Part shown: positions 10,458 to 20,540 of the stretch, in pieces
How the letters are laid out: the number at the start of each line of letters is the position of its first letter
Position numbering within the stretch: the first letter of the stretch is position 1
DNA from: Rhynchopus sp. YZ270_cl-10
Lineage: Eukaryota > Euglenozoa > Diplonemea > Diplonemida > Diplonemidae
Reading direction: 5' to 3'
DNA length: 64,000 bases
Assembly: GCA_964035575.1 (NCBI GenBank)
Contig: OZ037846.1
Location: 1,577,501-1,641,500 of the forward strand
The notes under the pieces: generated by a model
Told to the model about the DNA's origin: nothing
The model's input: the letters and a program-made list of their open reading frames with translations, nothing else
Database searches by the model: none
Translations under genes and position numbers: made by a program

Positions 10458-12593
10458 ATGTACACAATGCGCTGTCTGGAGGGTGTGCTGTCGTTGGACG
10501 GGACACTGGACGCTCGTGCACGTCGGAAGCAGACGTTGTTCTTCGTGATGTGCTTTGTGGCACTGTGTTCGGCATCGTTGGCGGGTTTCAGGACTGTGGT
10601 GAGTCCTCAGGGACGGTACGTTTACGTTGCATCCTACGTTCTTGGTGTTGCTGTACTACTTGCCGGTGTCGTGCTGGTCCTGTGCAGAGTCAAGCTGAAC
10701 ACACGCATTATCGTCTCTTGTTGCTACCTGTTGGCTCTCGCAGTCGTCGGGATCGACATCGCCGTGCGTGCCACAGAGAGAGTTGCATGGCCACTGCTCG
10801 TGCTCATCGTTGACGTGCTCCTTGTGATGGAGGTGCCCGCACACTACAGCATGGGTGTCGTCTGCTTCACACTCGTGTACTTCTTTGTCATGTGTCTCGA
10901 AGAGGTGTTCAGGTTTGGCATCCTCGACCTGCCAGGTATCGCGCCGCAGGTGTTCAGACGTGAGTACATGGCCAACAGAATCAACTGCACTGACTATCCG
11001 TGCCCTAATATTGAAGCAGTTTCCAGCCAGATGGTTGCCGGGATGGTGTTCGTGGTGGACTTCATCGCAACGCGAGGCTTTGCACGAGCTGTCCTGAAGG
11101 AGCAGGAGTCAATGGAGCGGACGATCAACGTTGTGCAAGAGATTGCGTCGTTGCTTGCTGGCTACGACGTGGAGCAGGTGGCGGAGCTGTTGAAGGTGCA
11201 TGAGGGTGACCTGCCTGAGGGGATGACAGAGGCACTGCGTAACTTGGAGGAGAACCTGCGGAAGTACCGTCCCTACCTCCCTGCTGCGCTGTTTGAGGCT
11301 GAGGTGGATGAAGACGGTGTGCAGCAGCCGACTGTGGCACCGCCTGGGCTTGACAGCGAGACAGCAACAATTGTGTTCACAGACATCCGTGCGTCGACGT
11401 CGATCTGGGAGAATGCACCTGAGGGGATGCGTGCTGGACTGCAGATCCACAACGCTGTGATGCGTGAGGTGATGCGGATGTGTGGTGGGTACGAGGTGAA
11501 GACCATTGGCGACGCATTCATGATTGCCTTTGCATCCACTTGCGACGGTGTGGCGTTTGGGTTGCGTGTGCAGGAGCGTCTGTTTGAAGCAGACTGGCCT
11601 GCGTCTCTGCTTGAGGATGCACCAATCTGCTGTCGGCAGGGGTCGCTGTGGGGTGGTCTGACTGTGCGCATTGGTGTGAACACTGGCCCTGTGACTGTGG
11701 AGCAGAACACACTGACGGGACGGACAGACTATCTTGGACACACAGTGAACGTTGCATCACGCCTTGAGAGCACATGCACACCTGGTGCTGTGGCTTTGCC
11801 CTCTGACCTGTGGACATCTGTCTCTGGGTCGTGCAGTGCTGTTGCAGGTGTGCCAGAAGCAGTTCACTTGAAGGGTGTGTCTGGGAGCACGTTGGTGTGC
11901 TGTGTGTGGCCTGTCTCACTTGGGGGACGAAGGGAGACACCACTTTGCGAGTTTTCTCCGCCCCCTAAGCGAATGTCCAGTGCGAAGCTGGACAAGAGTC
12001 AAAATTTGTTTCAAACGTTGAGGAGCAGATGTCCATCGTTAGCTTCGGAGGGGTCTTCACACTCACGATTGGCGTACTCGACCCGCCAGGTCTCGGGCAC
12101 TGTGGGAGTTGCACAGCTTGCAGTGGGCGACGTGACGGACAGCACAGCATTCCCACACATGAGCTCCGGACTCACAACACTGACGATCACACTGGAGCAG
12201 AGTGGAGGGAGTCTGGTGACGCTGCTTGGGAACTGTGTGTGTGTTGGGTGGAACGTGTCGCGTTCTGCACCTGCACACATGGAGAACGCGATACGGTTTG
12301 TGCAGCGCATGTCTGTGAAGTCTGCACTGAACGGGGCTGGTCTTGCAAGCGGTCCTGTGCAGCACGGGGATGTTGGTGCACGGAGCCAGCGCTTTGTGAC
12401 TGTGATGGGGGATGTTGTGCGTCGGAGTTGGGCGCTGTGCGAGGAGGCTGTGCGTGACGGGGTTGTGTGTCTGTACGAGCCTCCTGAAGGGACAACACTG
12501 CCGTCTGCACTTGAAGACGTTCTTGTCCGGCACAAGGGGTCTGGCTACAGAGTCGTTGAGTCAGACAACAAAGAACGGGACAACGTGTTTTAG
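10458..12593 (+). CDS. Membrane adenylate cyclase, copy A (intact)
   Basis: 711 residues. About six membrane helices lie at residues 26-46, 54-76, 83-103, 111-127, 131-149 and 190-207, followed by a linker (NLRKYRPYLP, 266-275) and a class III cyclase domain (~300-485). Metal Asp309 and Asp352, adenine-selecting Lys348 and Asp424, and Asn431/Arg435 for the transition state are all present, so it should make cAMP from ATP as a homodimer at a membrane. Residues ~545-680 are a second cyclase fold: Asp558 aligns with Asp309, but the other five key positions are changed (Asn592, Thr588, Thr648, Arg655, Ala659). The ATG at 10458 was chosen because it follows the shared acceptor; a second Met three codons on is the one conserved in copy B. 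GC-rich, unlike its AT-rich surroundings. Confidence 0.93.
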   Translation: MYTMRCLEGVLSLDGTLDARARRKQTLFFVMCFVALCSASLAGFRTVVSPQGRYVYVASYVLGVAVLLAGVVLVLCRVKLNTRIIVSCCYLLALAVVGIDIAVRATERVAWPLLVLIVDVLLVMEVPAHYSMGVVCFTLVYFFVMCLEEVFRFGILDLPGIAPQVFRREYMANRINCTDYPCPNIEAVSSQMVAGMVFVVDFIATRGFARAVLKEQESMERTINVVQEIASLLAGYDVEQVAELLKVHEGDLPEGMTEALRNLEENLRKYRPYLPAALFEAEVDEDGVQQPTVAPPGLDSETATIVFTDIRASTSIWENAPEGMRAGLQIHNAVMREVMRMCGGYEVKTIGDAFMIAFASTCDGVAFGLRVQERLFEADWPASLLEDAPICCRQGSLWGGLTVRIGVNTGPVTVEQNTLTGRTDYLGHTVNVASRLESTCTPGAVALPSDLWTSVSGSCSAVAGVPEAVHLKGVSGSTLVCCVWPVSLGGRRETPLCEFSPPPKRMSSAKLDKSQNLFQTLRSRCPSLASEGSSHSRLAYSTRQVSGTVGVAQLAVGDVTDSTAFPHMSSGLTTLTITLEQSGGSLVTLLGNCVCVGWNVSRSAPAHMENAIRFVQRMSVKSALNGAGLASGPVQHGDVGARSQRFVTVMGDVVRRSWALCEEAVRDGVVCLYEPPEGTTLPSALEDVLVRHKGSGYRVVESDNKERDNVF

Positions 12594-12604
12594 CGGTTTT
12601 ATTT

Positions 12605-12956
12605 GCATGGGCTCTACCGAGCTGCGTTTTTAGCACGTTGCACTACTTTTTATGTGATGGAAGGACCTTCGCAACCTGGCTCTCATGAGCAGCAAGGATT
12701 GTGCAGGTCTTTGCGGGGTTGGCTTTTACAAGCCTTACCTCTCCATGGGCTCATGTACTTTTTTGTCATGTGTCTCGAACAGGTCTTCAGGTTTGGCATC
12801 CTCGTGTCACATTCAGACGTGAGTACATGGCCAACAGAATCAACTGCGCTGTTCACAGACATCCGTGCGTCGACGCCGATCTGGGAGAACGTACCTGAGG
12901 GGATGCGTGCTGGACTGCAGATCCACAACGCTGTGATGCGTGATAGTTTTGAAAAA
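12605..12956 (+). pseudogene. Deletion-scarred cyclase relic
   Basis: Right after copy A comes a second leader (12605-12748) joined to three short cyclase pieces: helix 5 (YFFVMCLEQVFRFGIL), the REYMANRINC region, and the start of the catalytic domain (FTDIRASTPIWENVPEG to NAVMRD). At least three internal deletions removed the rest. Then the sequence turns unrelated. It was once a full gene with the leader, in tandem with A. Confidence 0.85.
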
Positions 12957-13560
12957 CAGGATCGTGGCACCCTTTTGAGCACAACACAGGAACATGGGAG
13001 ACAAGAAGCGATAGGTTGTTAGTTAACAACTTGTACCTTAAACTTATATGTTTACAGAAAATATCCTAATAGAAAAAGTAGTTTCGAATACAATACATTC
13101 AAAGGAACAGAAAGTAAGAGTCCTGAAATCAACGCAAGTAGGACCTCTTCAAGAGAAAGCACGAAGATCTCAGGATGAGAACATTCTGTTCTCATTCATC
13201 ATTGGTGTGTTCTACAACCATGTGAGCATACCACACTCTCCCCAGTATCACCCAAAACACATTTTGCCCCTTTCCTGGAAGAGGGGATTTTATGTAGCTC
13301 ATTCTTGGTGTCTACACTCATGCAACCAAAGAGAAGCAAAATTTTCAATAACAAAAGCATAGCACGAAACCCCACACCTTTGTTTCACCTCTGTACCTTC
13401 GCGCTCTCCTCTTTTGCAAGAAACTAATGACCGCGATCTTCTTTGCTCGACAACAGCTCTCTGCGTCCGACACTCTATGTCGTTCTTGGAGACTCGCTTT
13501 GCATGTGTCCTGTCGCGATCTTATTCACATTCACATCGCACTGATGTCTCTTATTCTCCG
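12957..13560. other. Intergenic, no recognised gene
   Basis: A 104-codon plus-strand frame (13048-13362) has no recognisable family or composition bias toward coding; I do not call it. The pyrimidine-rich 13370-13560 probably serves the next gene. Confidence 0.4.
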
Positions 13561-13623
13561 TAGTGCATGCATCGCAAACCACAACACAAAACACAGTTAC
13601 CAACAAAACACAACACAACAACC

Positions 13624-15194
13624 ATGGACGTGACCATTCAAAGCTTCGATAAGAAGGACCACGTCATCGAGGTGGGTGTGGACGATACTGTGATGGACGT
13701 GCGTCGCAACGCGGCGTCTGCAGTGGGGTTGCACGAAGACAGCTTCAGCATGAGGTTCGGAGGAGAGGTTATGTACGGAGCTGACGTGAGGAAGCTGAGT
13801 GCTGGGGACACTATTGTGCTGACTAGTAAGAAGGACGAGGCCATTGCAGCACTTCGTGCATTGGGTGAGAAGGACCTGACGGAGGAGAGGTTGGCAAATC
13901 CCGACGGCGGACCGCCCCCCATAGCACATTTTTGCGGTGCACGGGCGTACGGGATTAGTATCTTTTTTTCGAGAGAACCCAAGAGCGGCCAGGTCCTGGA
14001 CAAGTACGTTGTGCTTTTAGACCAACAAACTGTCTGGGGTGGTGGGACCTCGGGGCGAAGGGTGCTTCCCGGGACCCCAATATCCTACCACAAGGAGCTC
14101 GAGTCGTGCATGGAATGCAGGGTACTCTGAGCCGATTACTTCCACAAAACTCCCAGATCCCAAGACCTCCACGGGGGGCAGGCCTCCACGGCAACCCGCG
14201 ACCGCCGACACCTTAGCTCCGTACTGCCTCTGTCTGTAACCTGCCGGTCCCCCACCTACCTACGCTTTTTGTGGTGTCTTTTTACGACGGTGGACCAAGG
14301 GGCTTTGCAGTGCAGTCAACGCCGACGGAGCGAGACTCGATTGTGACCGGGTGAAAAGGGAACCTTAGCCAGCGCTAACCAGCGGCAGTTTTGACTCAGG
14401 GAAGGAGTTTCTCACCGCAGACTGGCGACACCCCCACTTTTTCGGGGTGGCTGCATTCCTCTTCGGAACGGGGTGTTCCATCCTATTTTTAAAAACGTTT
14501 ATCGGAGGAGAGGTTGGCAAATGTGGGGGATCCTCAAGTGGCGTGTTTGTTTCTGCAGGCGGAGGTTGCGATTGTGACCCCGAACAAGTTCATGTCAGGA
14601 AAGCGGTTCGAGAGCCTTGGTATTACAAACGTATCTGTTGTGAGTCGCAGTTTGGACAGCCCTTACAGTGGTGACAGGGACGTCACCGACAGCAATGAAA
14701 CACTTGACTTCTCTGGGTTGGGCTTTGTGCAGGGGATTGGGGAAAACTTTTTTTTTAACTGCGAAGCGTTGACAGCAATGGACCTGTCTGGGATGACAAA
14801 TGTCACCACAATACACGATGGCTTTCTTCTAGGTTGCACTGAGTTAACGACACTCGATCTCTCTGGGTTGACAAATGTCACCACCATTGGCTCGCACTTC
14901 CTGTACCAGTGCATGGGGTTAACAAGACTCGACCTCTCTGGGTTGAGCCGTGTCACTCGGATCGGTAAATGTTTTCTTCAAAACTGCCAAGCAGTCATCA
15001 CACATCGTAGAGCTGGCCGCTGCAGCAGCCTCGCTGTGCTGGAGTATTCCCCGTACCGTTGTACCCCTCCACCCTCTTGGACAGAGCCCTCCAACAAAAA
15101 GTTATATTCCGTGGAGTTCATACGAAAAAAAAGCGAGGTGCCTACACGTCGTAAATTTATCAAATTTTTCCAAGGGAAGCACAATTTTTTTTAA
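13624..15194 (+). pseudogene. Ubiquitin-like + leucine-rich-repeat gene, split by an insertion
   Basis: The start ATG at 13624 has a strong context (aaccATGG) and a possible splice acceptor (acacag, 13596) before it. Residues 1-70 look like a ubiquitin fold (VTIQSFDKKDHVIEVGVDD, MRFGGEVM, LSAGDTIVLTSK). At ERLAN a 603 bp retroposon interrupts (13900-14502). The same frame resumes after a 20 bp duplication and continues into about four ~25-residue BspA-like leucine-rich repeats (DLSGLTNVTTIG..FL..C..L, 14700-14990). After NCQ the reading frame probably shifts: a 45-codon coding-like tail sits in another frame at 15020-15154. Such proteins usually bind partners through the repeats; no enzyme activity is expected. 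As it stands the gene is broken unless the insert is spliced out. Confidence 0.75.
13900..14502 (+). mobile_element. Short retroposon in the LRR gene, 20 bp target duplication
   Basis: The 20 bases cggaggagaggttggcaaat stand on both sides (13880-13899 and 14503-14522). The insert ends in tatttttaaaaacgtttat. A long duplication and an A-rich end are typical of target-primed LINE/SINE insertion. Parts recur at 17957-18255 (tgcacgggcgta, gagcggccaggtcctgg, gagcgagactcgattgtg). I found no clear tRNA-type promoter boxes; a truncated LINE or an unclassified SINE are both possible. Confidence 0.75.
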
Positions 15195-16125
15195 CAAAAA
15201 GAAAACCGACGCAGGAGCTTTTCTTGGAACTGTTTTCATTCTCCTCACCCCAACAACAACATCACATTCAGAAAAACATTGTTTTTTCGTTTTTATTCGC
15301 TTTCTTTTCTTCTTCCTCACACTTTGTTACTGTGAGGAAAATTTTTTTTGTTTGACTGGTCGCGTACTGCGAGTTTTCCTGGATGCGCAGGAAAAATGAC
15401 TGGGGAGTGTTGGTGGCTCCGTGACGCCACAGAGCCGGCACACTCGTTGAGTGCCTCACAAAACCTAAAATTACTTCTTATTTGCATTTATTTATTGTCT
15501 TCACGCTTTATCGTTGTTGTTGGGTTGGGAAATAAAATTGTTCCGCATTTTTACTTTTCTTTACTACGTTTTGCAAAACACACACCATACAAGAAAGATG
15601 GGAACATTTTTGTTGATCCCTCACCATATACTATCAATTTATTGATTGCATATGATCCCTATCCCTGTCGCTTTCCTCTCCCCTTTTTTTTTCTCTCACT
15701 CACCCCACATGAATTTGTTCTCTCACATACTCTGTGCTTGCGAAACCCTCTTGAGGGCGATGCAACCAACCGTGATTTGGTTTTCCTTGGCATGAGCACA
15801 GAGTGTGGTACGCTTGCGGATCTCTAGAGAGCGAGGCACCACCCTTGGATCTATATCTTTGTTATGAGTACTCCCTGGATCTGTTATCCCTGGCATGAGT
15901 ACACCTTTTGTTTGATAAAACAACTTGTTGTCAATTCTAAAAGGATTGGAGGCAGCGCTGCAGGGCAAACAAAACGGATTGAAAAGGACAGAAGCTCGCT
16001 TGTTTCTTTTTTAGTACTCAATTAACCACAACAACCGTACTTCAGTTTAACACAATTTTTTCACCTTTTCATATACTTTCAAATTTTATTTGAAAGTATA
16101 TGAATTTACCTTTTTGTTTTCCATA
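15195..16125. repeat. AT-rich intergenic DNA sharing pieces with other sites
   Basis: Bases 15545-15640 resemble 36785-36865 (ttttgcaaaacac, gggaacatttttgttgatcc). Bases 15690-15800 resemble 17410-17510 (ctcttgagggcgatgcaacc). No gene seen. Confidence 0.5.
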
Positions 16126-17358
16126 GATGGTAGTCGGCCCGAGTCGGGCCGAGTTTTTGGAAAATCTGGGAGTCGGGCCGACTCGGGCCGACTTTTTTTA
16201 ATTTTTTTTTTTTTTTCAAAAGTCGGGCCGACTCGGGCCGAGTCGAAAAAAATTTTTAAAAAAAAAAAAAAGTCGGCCCGAGTCGAAAAAAAAACTCGGC
16301 CCGAGTCAGCCCGAGTCGGGCCGAGTCGGCCCGACTCGGGTCCCGTCGGCCCCCCCACAGTAAAATCTTTTCCAAAAAAAAAAAAAACCAAAAAAAAACA
16401 AAACAAAAAAAAAAAACCCCAGTGTTTCCCACGGTGAGATTTTGGGGTGAGAAATCTCACAAAAAAAAAAAAAAAAAAAAAGTGAGGTGAGAAATCTCAC
16501 CTGCAGGAAAAAAAAAAAAAAAAAATCATGGTTGAACCACGGGAGTACCATGGGAACTGGGTTGCTGACCGCACCATCCAGGCTGTACCTCAATTTTTTT
16601 TTGCCTGCGGCGCCATTTTCCCTTTTTTGCTCCGCAAAAAAGGGTTAGGTGTGTGACTATGTGCTGTAAAAAAGATAGATTTTTACACTGTACCCTAATT
16701 TTTTTTCGCCTGCGGCGCCATTTGTTTGATTTTTTTTTGCTCCGCAAAAATCCCTATGTTCCCAATGTCCCTGGTCAGCAGTGCTGAGAAATTTTGGGCA
16801 CAAAAACAAGCTGACCCCCCAATCTTCCAACGACAGTGACATTTATGTCAACAATTTTTAGAAATGTTGCGTACCGTGGCTTCGCTTGGGTGCCATGCCT
16901 GCCATGACTGCCATGACTGCCGTTTATTTTGTAAATGTACTGAGGTTACTGATAATTCGTGTACCACGTGTGCCTGGTGCAAATATCAATGAAGTGCCGA
17001 ACTCCGAGAAATTCTCGCATTCCGCCGGAGGCCCCCAACTTGAGCTAAGGTGGGGACCCGGGCGCGCGAAGCGCGCCCGGGCTCGCCACACCTATACAAA
17101 AACCCGCAAAACCGCAAAATCTCACCTATTTTCAGAGTTAGGTGAGATGCTGGGAAACACTGAAAAACCCAAAAAAAAAAAACCAAAAAAAATTCGACTC
17201 GGCCCGACTCGGGCCGACTTTTTTTTGAGTCGGGCCGAGTTTTTTCGACTCGGCCCGACTCGGGCCGACCCTGAAAAAAAAATTTTTGAAAAAAAAAATA
17301 ACGAAAAGTGGTCGGCCCGAGTCGGCCCGACTCGGCCCGACTCGGCCCGACTACCATC
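16126..17358. mobile_element. TA-flanked element E4 with TCGGGCCGA array
   Basis: Ends GATGGTAGTCGGCCCGAGTC are inverted at 16126 and 17358, with TA outside (16124-16125, 17359-17360). Near both ends the 10-base words gtcgggccga / tcggcccgac alternate with A and T runs. The centre was later hit by a hAT-type element (16420-17162), so E4 is the older of the two. Confidence 0.75.
16420..17162. mobile_element. hAT-type element inside E4, 8 bp duplication
   Basis: Ends CAGTGTTTCCCA (16420) and TGGGAAACACTG (17162). The 8 bp aaaaaccc flanks both sides exactly (16412-16419, 17163-17170). Words ggtgagatt/aatctcacc repeat near the ends. Inside are two copies of a ttgcctgcggcgccattt ... tttgctccgcaaaaa motif, a gcgcgcgaagcgcgc hairpin (17062-17080) and the accgtggcttcgc word. 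Non-autonomous: no transposase seen. Confidence 0.85.
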
Positions 17359-17360
17359 TA

Positions 17361-18255
17361 TGGTTTTCCCGGCTTTGAGCGCACAAACAAAAGACCCGAT
17401 CTTTTTTTCTCTCTCCCCTCACTTTACTCTCACCGCATACTCTGCGCTTGCGGAACCCTCTTGAGGGCGATGCAACCAACGTGGTTTGGTTTTCCTTGGC
17501 ATGATTGTACACCTGTTTATCTTTTTCCCCTCTTCTTTCTTTGTTCTCCCGTTAAAAAGATCAAAATCCTGTGTGTCTCCCCGGTATCACTTGTGATACA
17601 GTTTCCATGAATAGACATGAAAAGGGGCAGCACACAGGTGGTTCCGCGCCATGTTTTTTTCCACAGAACCGACACGTGTGGCGTGTCTCCCAAACAACAA
17701 AAAGCAAATGAATAAAAAATGTTGAAAGGAAAAAAGGAAGAACAAAACAGTGTGGTTTACAACAGGGACTATAAAATTAATGATTGCACGGCATTAGTCT
17801 TAGTTTCCACCCCCACCCCTAGTTCATACGCAAGGGCATCCCCCTTTCCGTCACCGCTTAGCATGTCCTCACGTTTTGACCCTACTTTTCATTTTCGCCC
17901 AAATTAGCGACTCGGGGCTTATGCTCTTCTCCGAAGTGCATGTATCTAGACAGCACATTTTTACGGTGCACGGGCGTAGGGGATTGGTATCTTTTTTTTC
18001 GAGAGGACCTAAGAGCGGCCAGGTCCTGGACAAGTACGTTGGGCTTTTAGACCTATAAACTGTCTGGGGTGGTGGGACCTCGGTGCGAAGGGTGCTTCCC
18101 GGGACTCCAATATCGTACCACAAATAAGGGGGAGTACACCACGTAGTAGGGTACTCCCACAAACAAAACTCCCCAGTCAACGCCGACGGAGCGAGACTCG
18201 ATTGTGACCGGGTGAAAAGGGAACCTTAAGCCAGAGCTATCCAGCGGCAGTTTTG
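17361..18255. repeat. Repeat-derived DNA upstream of copy B
   Basis: 17578-17795 recurs at 37087-37280 (cccggtatcacttgtgata, accgacacgtgtggcgtgtc). 17957-18255 is a partial copy of the retroposon at 13900-14502 and reaches to 153 bp before the start of copy B, so the B promoter or 5' UTR may derive from it. Confidence 0.65.
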
Positions 18256-18407
18256 TCCCTTCCTCTGACTCTCTATTGCTTAGTTTGTGTACAATTCTTT
18301 TTGGAAGAGGGTTTTTGTGGTTAAACATCGAACAAGCCAGGCGTGCAGTTTTTCAACACAAAACACCCCAAACCTCCCACACACAGGCGTCACCTGTATA
18401 CTGTGCA

Positions 18408-20540
18408 ATGCGCTGTCTCGACAGTGCGCTGTCTCTTGACGGAACGCTAGACGCGCCAAGCATCCGCATCCGGAATCTCTTTCTAAGTCTTAATGTAGCT
18501 GCCTTCGTGGGGGTGCTGCTGGTGGCATCAGTGCAGCTAGCGAGCTTGCGCATGAAGTACCTATACTGGGTGGCTGCGTTCGTGCTTGTGTCGTCCACGC
18601 TGTCTGCAGTGCTCATGATTCTGTGCAAGTGCAAGCTGACCACGAACCGCATTCTGGTACTCTGCTCCGTGTACGGCGTGACGCTGTTGTCCGTCGATTT
18701 GAGTGCGCGCAGTGAGTACACTCTCCGCTGGCCGATGATGGTGCTGATGGTGGACTTTCTCCTCGTCATGCAGGTACCCACACGGTACAGCACAGCTGTC
18801 GTGGTGTGCACGCTGGTGTATCTTGCCGTCACCGCTGCTGAAGAAGTCTTCAGGTTTGGTCTGCTGGACATGCCAGGGCTTGTCTCCCAGGCGGACCGTC
18901 GTGAGTACGTAGACAGCTTGGGTGACTGCGCTGCCCTGCCTTGCAAGCAGAAGAAAGCGTTGTCCACCTTTGCGCTTGCGGCGTCTGTGTTTGTTGTCGA
19001 CTTCATCGCAACGCAAAGCTTTGCACGTGGTCTCCTCAAGGAGCAGGCACAAATGCAACGCACAGTCGCGACCGTGCAAATCATCGCGTCGCTCCTAGCT
19101 GGCTACGACGTGGAGCAGGTGGCGGAGCTGTTGAAGGTGCATGGGGGTGACCTGCCTGAGGGGATGACAGAGGCACTGCGTAACTTGGAGGAGAACCTGC
19201 GGAAGTACCGTCCCTACCTCCCTGCTGCGCTGTTTGAGGCTGAGGTGGATGAAGACGGTGTGCAGCAGCCGACTGTGGCACCGCCTGGGCTTGACAGCGA
19301 GACAGCAACAATTGTGTTCACAGACATCCGTGCGTCGACGTCGATCTGGGAGAACGCACCTGAGGGGATGCGTGCTGGACTGCAGATCCACAACGCTGTG
19401 ATGCGTGAGGTGATGCGGATGTGTGGTGGGTACGAGGTGAAGACCATTGGCGACGCATTCATGATTGCCTTTGCATCCACTTGCGACGGTGTGGCGTTTG
19501 GGTTGCGTGTGCAGGAACGTCTGTTTGAAGCAGACTGGCCTGCGTCTCTGCTTGAGGATGCACCAATCTGCTGTCGGCAGGGGTCGCTGTGGGGTGGTCT
19601 GACTGTGCGCATTGGTGTGAACACTGGCCCTGTGACTGTGGAGCAGAACACATTGACGGGACGGACAGACTACTTCGGACACACAGTGAACATTGCGTCA
19701 CGCCTTGAGAGCACATGCACACCTGGTGCTGTGGCTTTGCCCTCTGACTTGTGGACGTCTGTCTCTGGGTCGTGCAGTGCTGTTGCTGGTGTGCCAGAAG
19801 CAGTTCACTTGAAGGGTGTGTCTGGGAGCACGTTGGTGTGCTGTGTGTGGCCTGTCTCGCTTGGGGGACGAAGGGAGACACCACTTTGCGAGTTTTCTCC
19901 GCCCCCTAGGCGAGTCTCCAGTGCGAAGCTGGACAAGAGTCAGAATTTGCTTCAAACGATGAGGAGCAGATGTTCGTCGTTAGCTTCGGAGGGGTCTTCA
20001 CACTCACGATTGGAATACTCGACCCGCCAGGTCTCCGGCACTGTGGGAGTTGCACAGCTTGCAGTGGGCGACGTGACACACAACACAGCTTTCCCACACA
20101 TGAGCTCCGGACTCACAACACTGACGATCGCACTGGAGCAGAGTGGAGGGAGTCTGGTGACGCTGCTTGGGAACTGTGTGTGTGTTGGGTGGAACGTGTC
20201 GCGTTCTGCACCTGCACACATGGAGAACGCGATACGGTTTGTGCAGCGCATGTCTGTGAAGTCTGCACTGAACGGGGCTGGTCTTGCAAGCGGCCCTGTG
20301 CAGCACGGGGATGTTGGTGCACGGAGCCAGCGCTTTGTGACTGTGATGGGGGATGTTGTGCGTCGGAGTTGGGCGCTGTGCGAGGAGGCTGTGCGTTACG
20401 GGGTTGTGTGTCTGTACGAGCCTCCTGAAGGGACAACACTGCCGTCTGCACTTGAAGACGTTCTTGTCCAGCACAAGGGTTGTTACCGTGTCCTTGAGGC
20501 ACAAAGCAGCAAAGCTAGGGAATGCGACAACGTGTTTTAG
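18408..20540 (+). CDS. Membrane adenylate cyclase, copy B (intact, diverged sensor half)
   Basis: 710 residues from the ATG at 18408. The open frame runs 44 codons further up, but this Met matches MRCLEG of copy A and follows a pyrimidine-rich acceptor (cctcccacacacag, ending 18386). The membrane half is only moderately like A in protein and clearly different in DNA up to about 19098. From gctggctacgacgtgg on, the DNA becomes nearly identical to A, C and D to the end. All six catalytic residues are present (FTDI, KTIGD, TDYFG, N and R in VNIASR), as is the degenerate second fold. Its C-terminus (CYRVLEAQSS...ECDNVF) is the type shared with copy C. Likely an adenylate cyclase with a different membrane-sensed input. 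Confidence 0.92.
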   Translation: MRCLDSALSLDGTLDAPSIRIRNLFLSLNVAAFVGVLLVASVQLASLRMKYLYWVAAFVLVSSTLSAVLMILCKCKLTTNRILVLCSVYGVTLLSVDLSARSEYTLRWPMMVLMVDFLLVMQVPTRYSTAVVVCTLVYLAVTAAEEVFRFGLLDMPGLVSQADRREYVDSLGDCAALPCKQKKALSTFALAASVFVVDFIATQSFARGLLKEQAQMQRTVATVQIIASLLAGYDVEQVAELLKVHGGDLPEGMTEALRNLEENLRKYRPYLPAALFEAEVDEDGVQQPTVAPPGLDSETATIVFTDIRASTSIWENAPEGMRAGLQIHNAVMREVMRMCGGYEVKTIGDAFMIAFASTCDGVAFGLRVQERLFEADWPASLLEDAPICCRQGSLWGGLTVRIGVNTGPVTVEQNTLTGRTDYFGHTVNIASRLESTCTPGAVALPSDLWTSVSGSCSAVAGVPEAVHLKGVSGSTLVCCVWPVSLGGRRETPLCEFSPPPRRVSSAKLDKSQNLLQTMRSRCSSLASEGSSHSRLEYSTRQVSGTVGVAQLAVGDVTHNTAFPHMSSGLTTLTIALEQSGGSLVTLLGNCVCVGWNVSRSAPAHMENAIRFVQRMSVKSALNGAGLASGPVQHGDVGARSQRFVTVMGDVVRRSWALCEEAVRYGVVCLYEPPEGTTLPSALEDVLVQHKGCYRVLEAQSSKARECDNVF

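Noticed and set aside
11109-11741. Long minus-strand frames (up to 277 codons) opposite the cyclase genes
   Set aside because: They mirror the GC-rich cyclase codons on the other strand in every copy and have no family of their own.
17585-17610. gatacagtttc, part of the kinetoplastid spliced-leader exon
   Set aside because: Only 11 bases match, the second copy at 37100 differs in this very place, and no donor or leader-gene structure follows.
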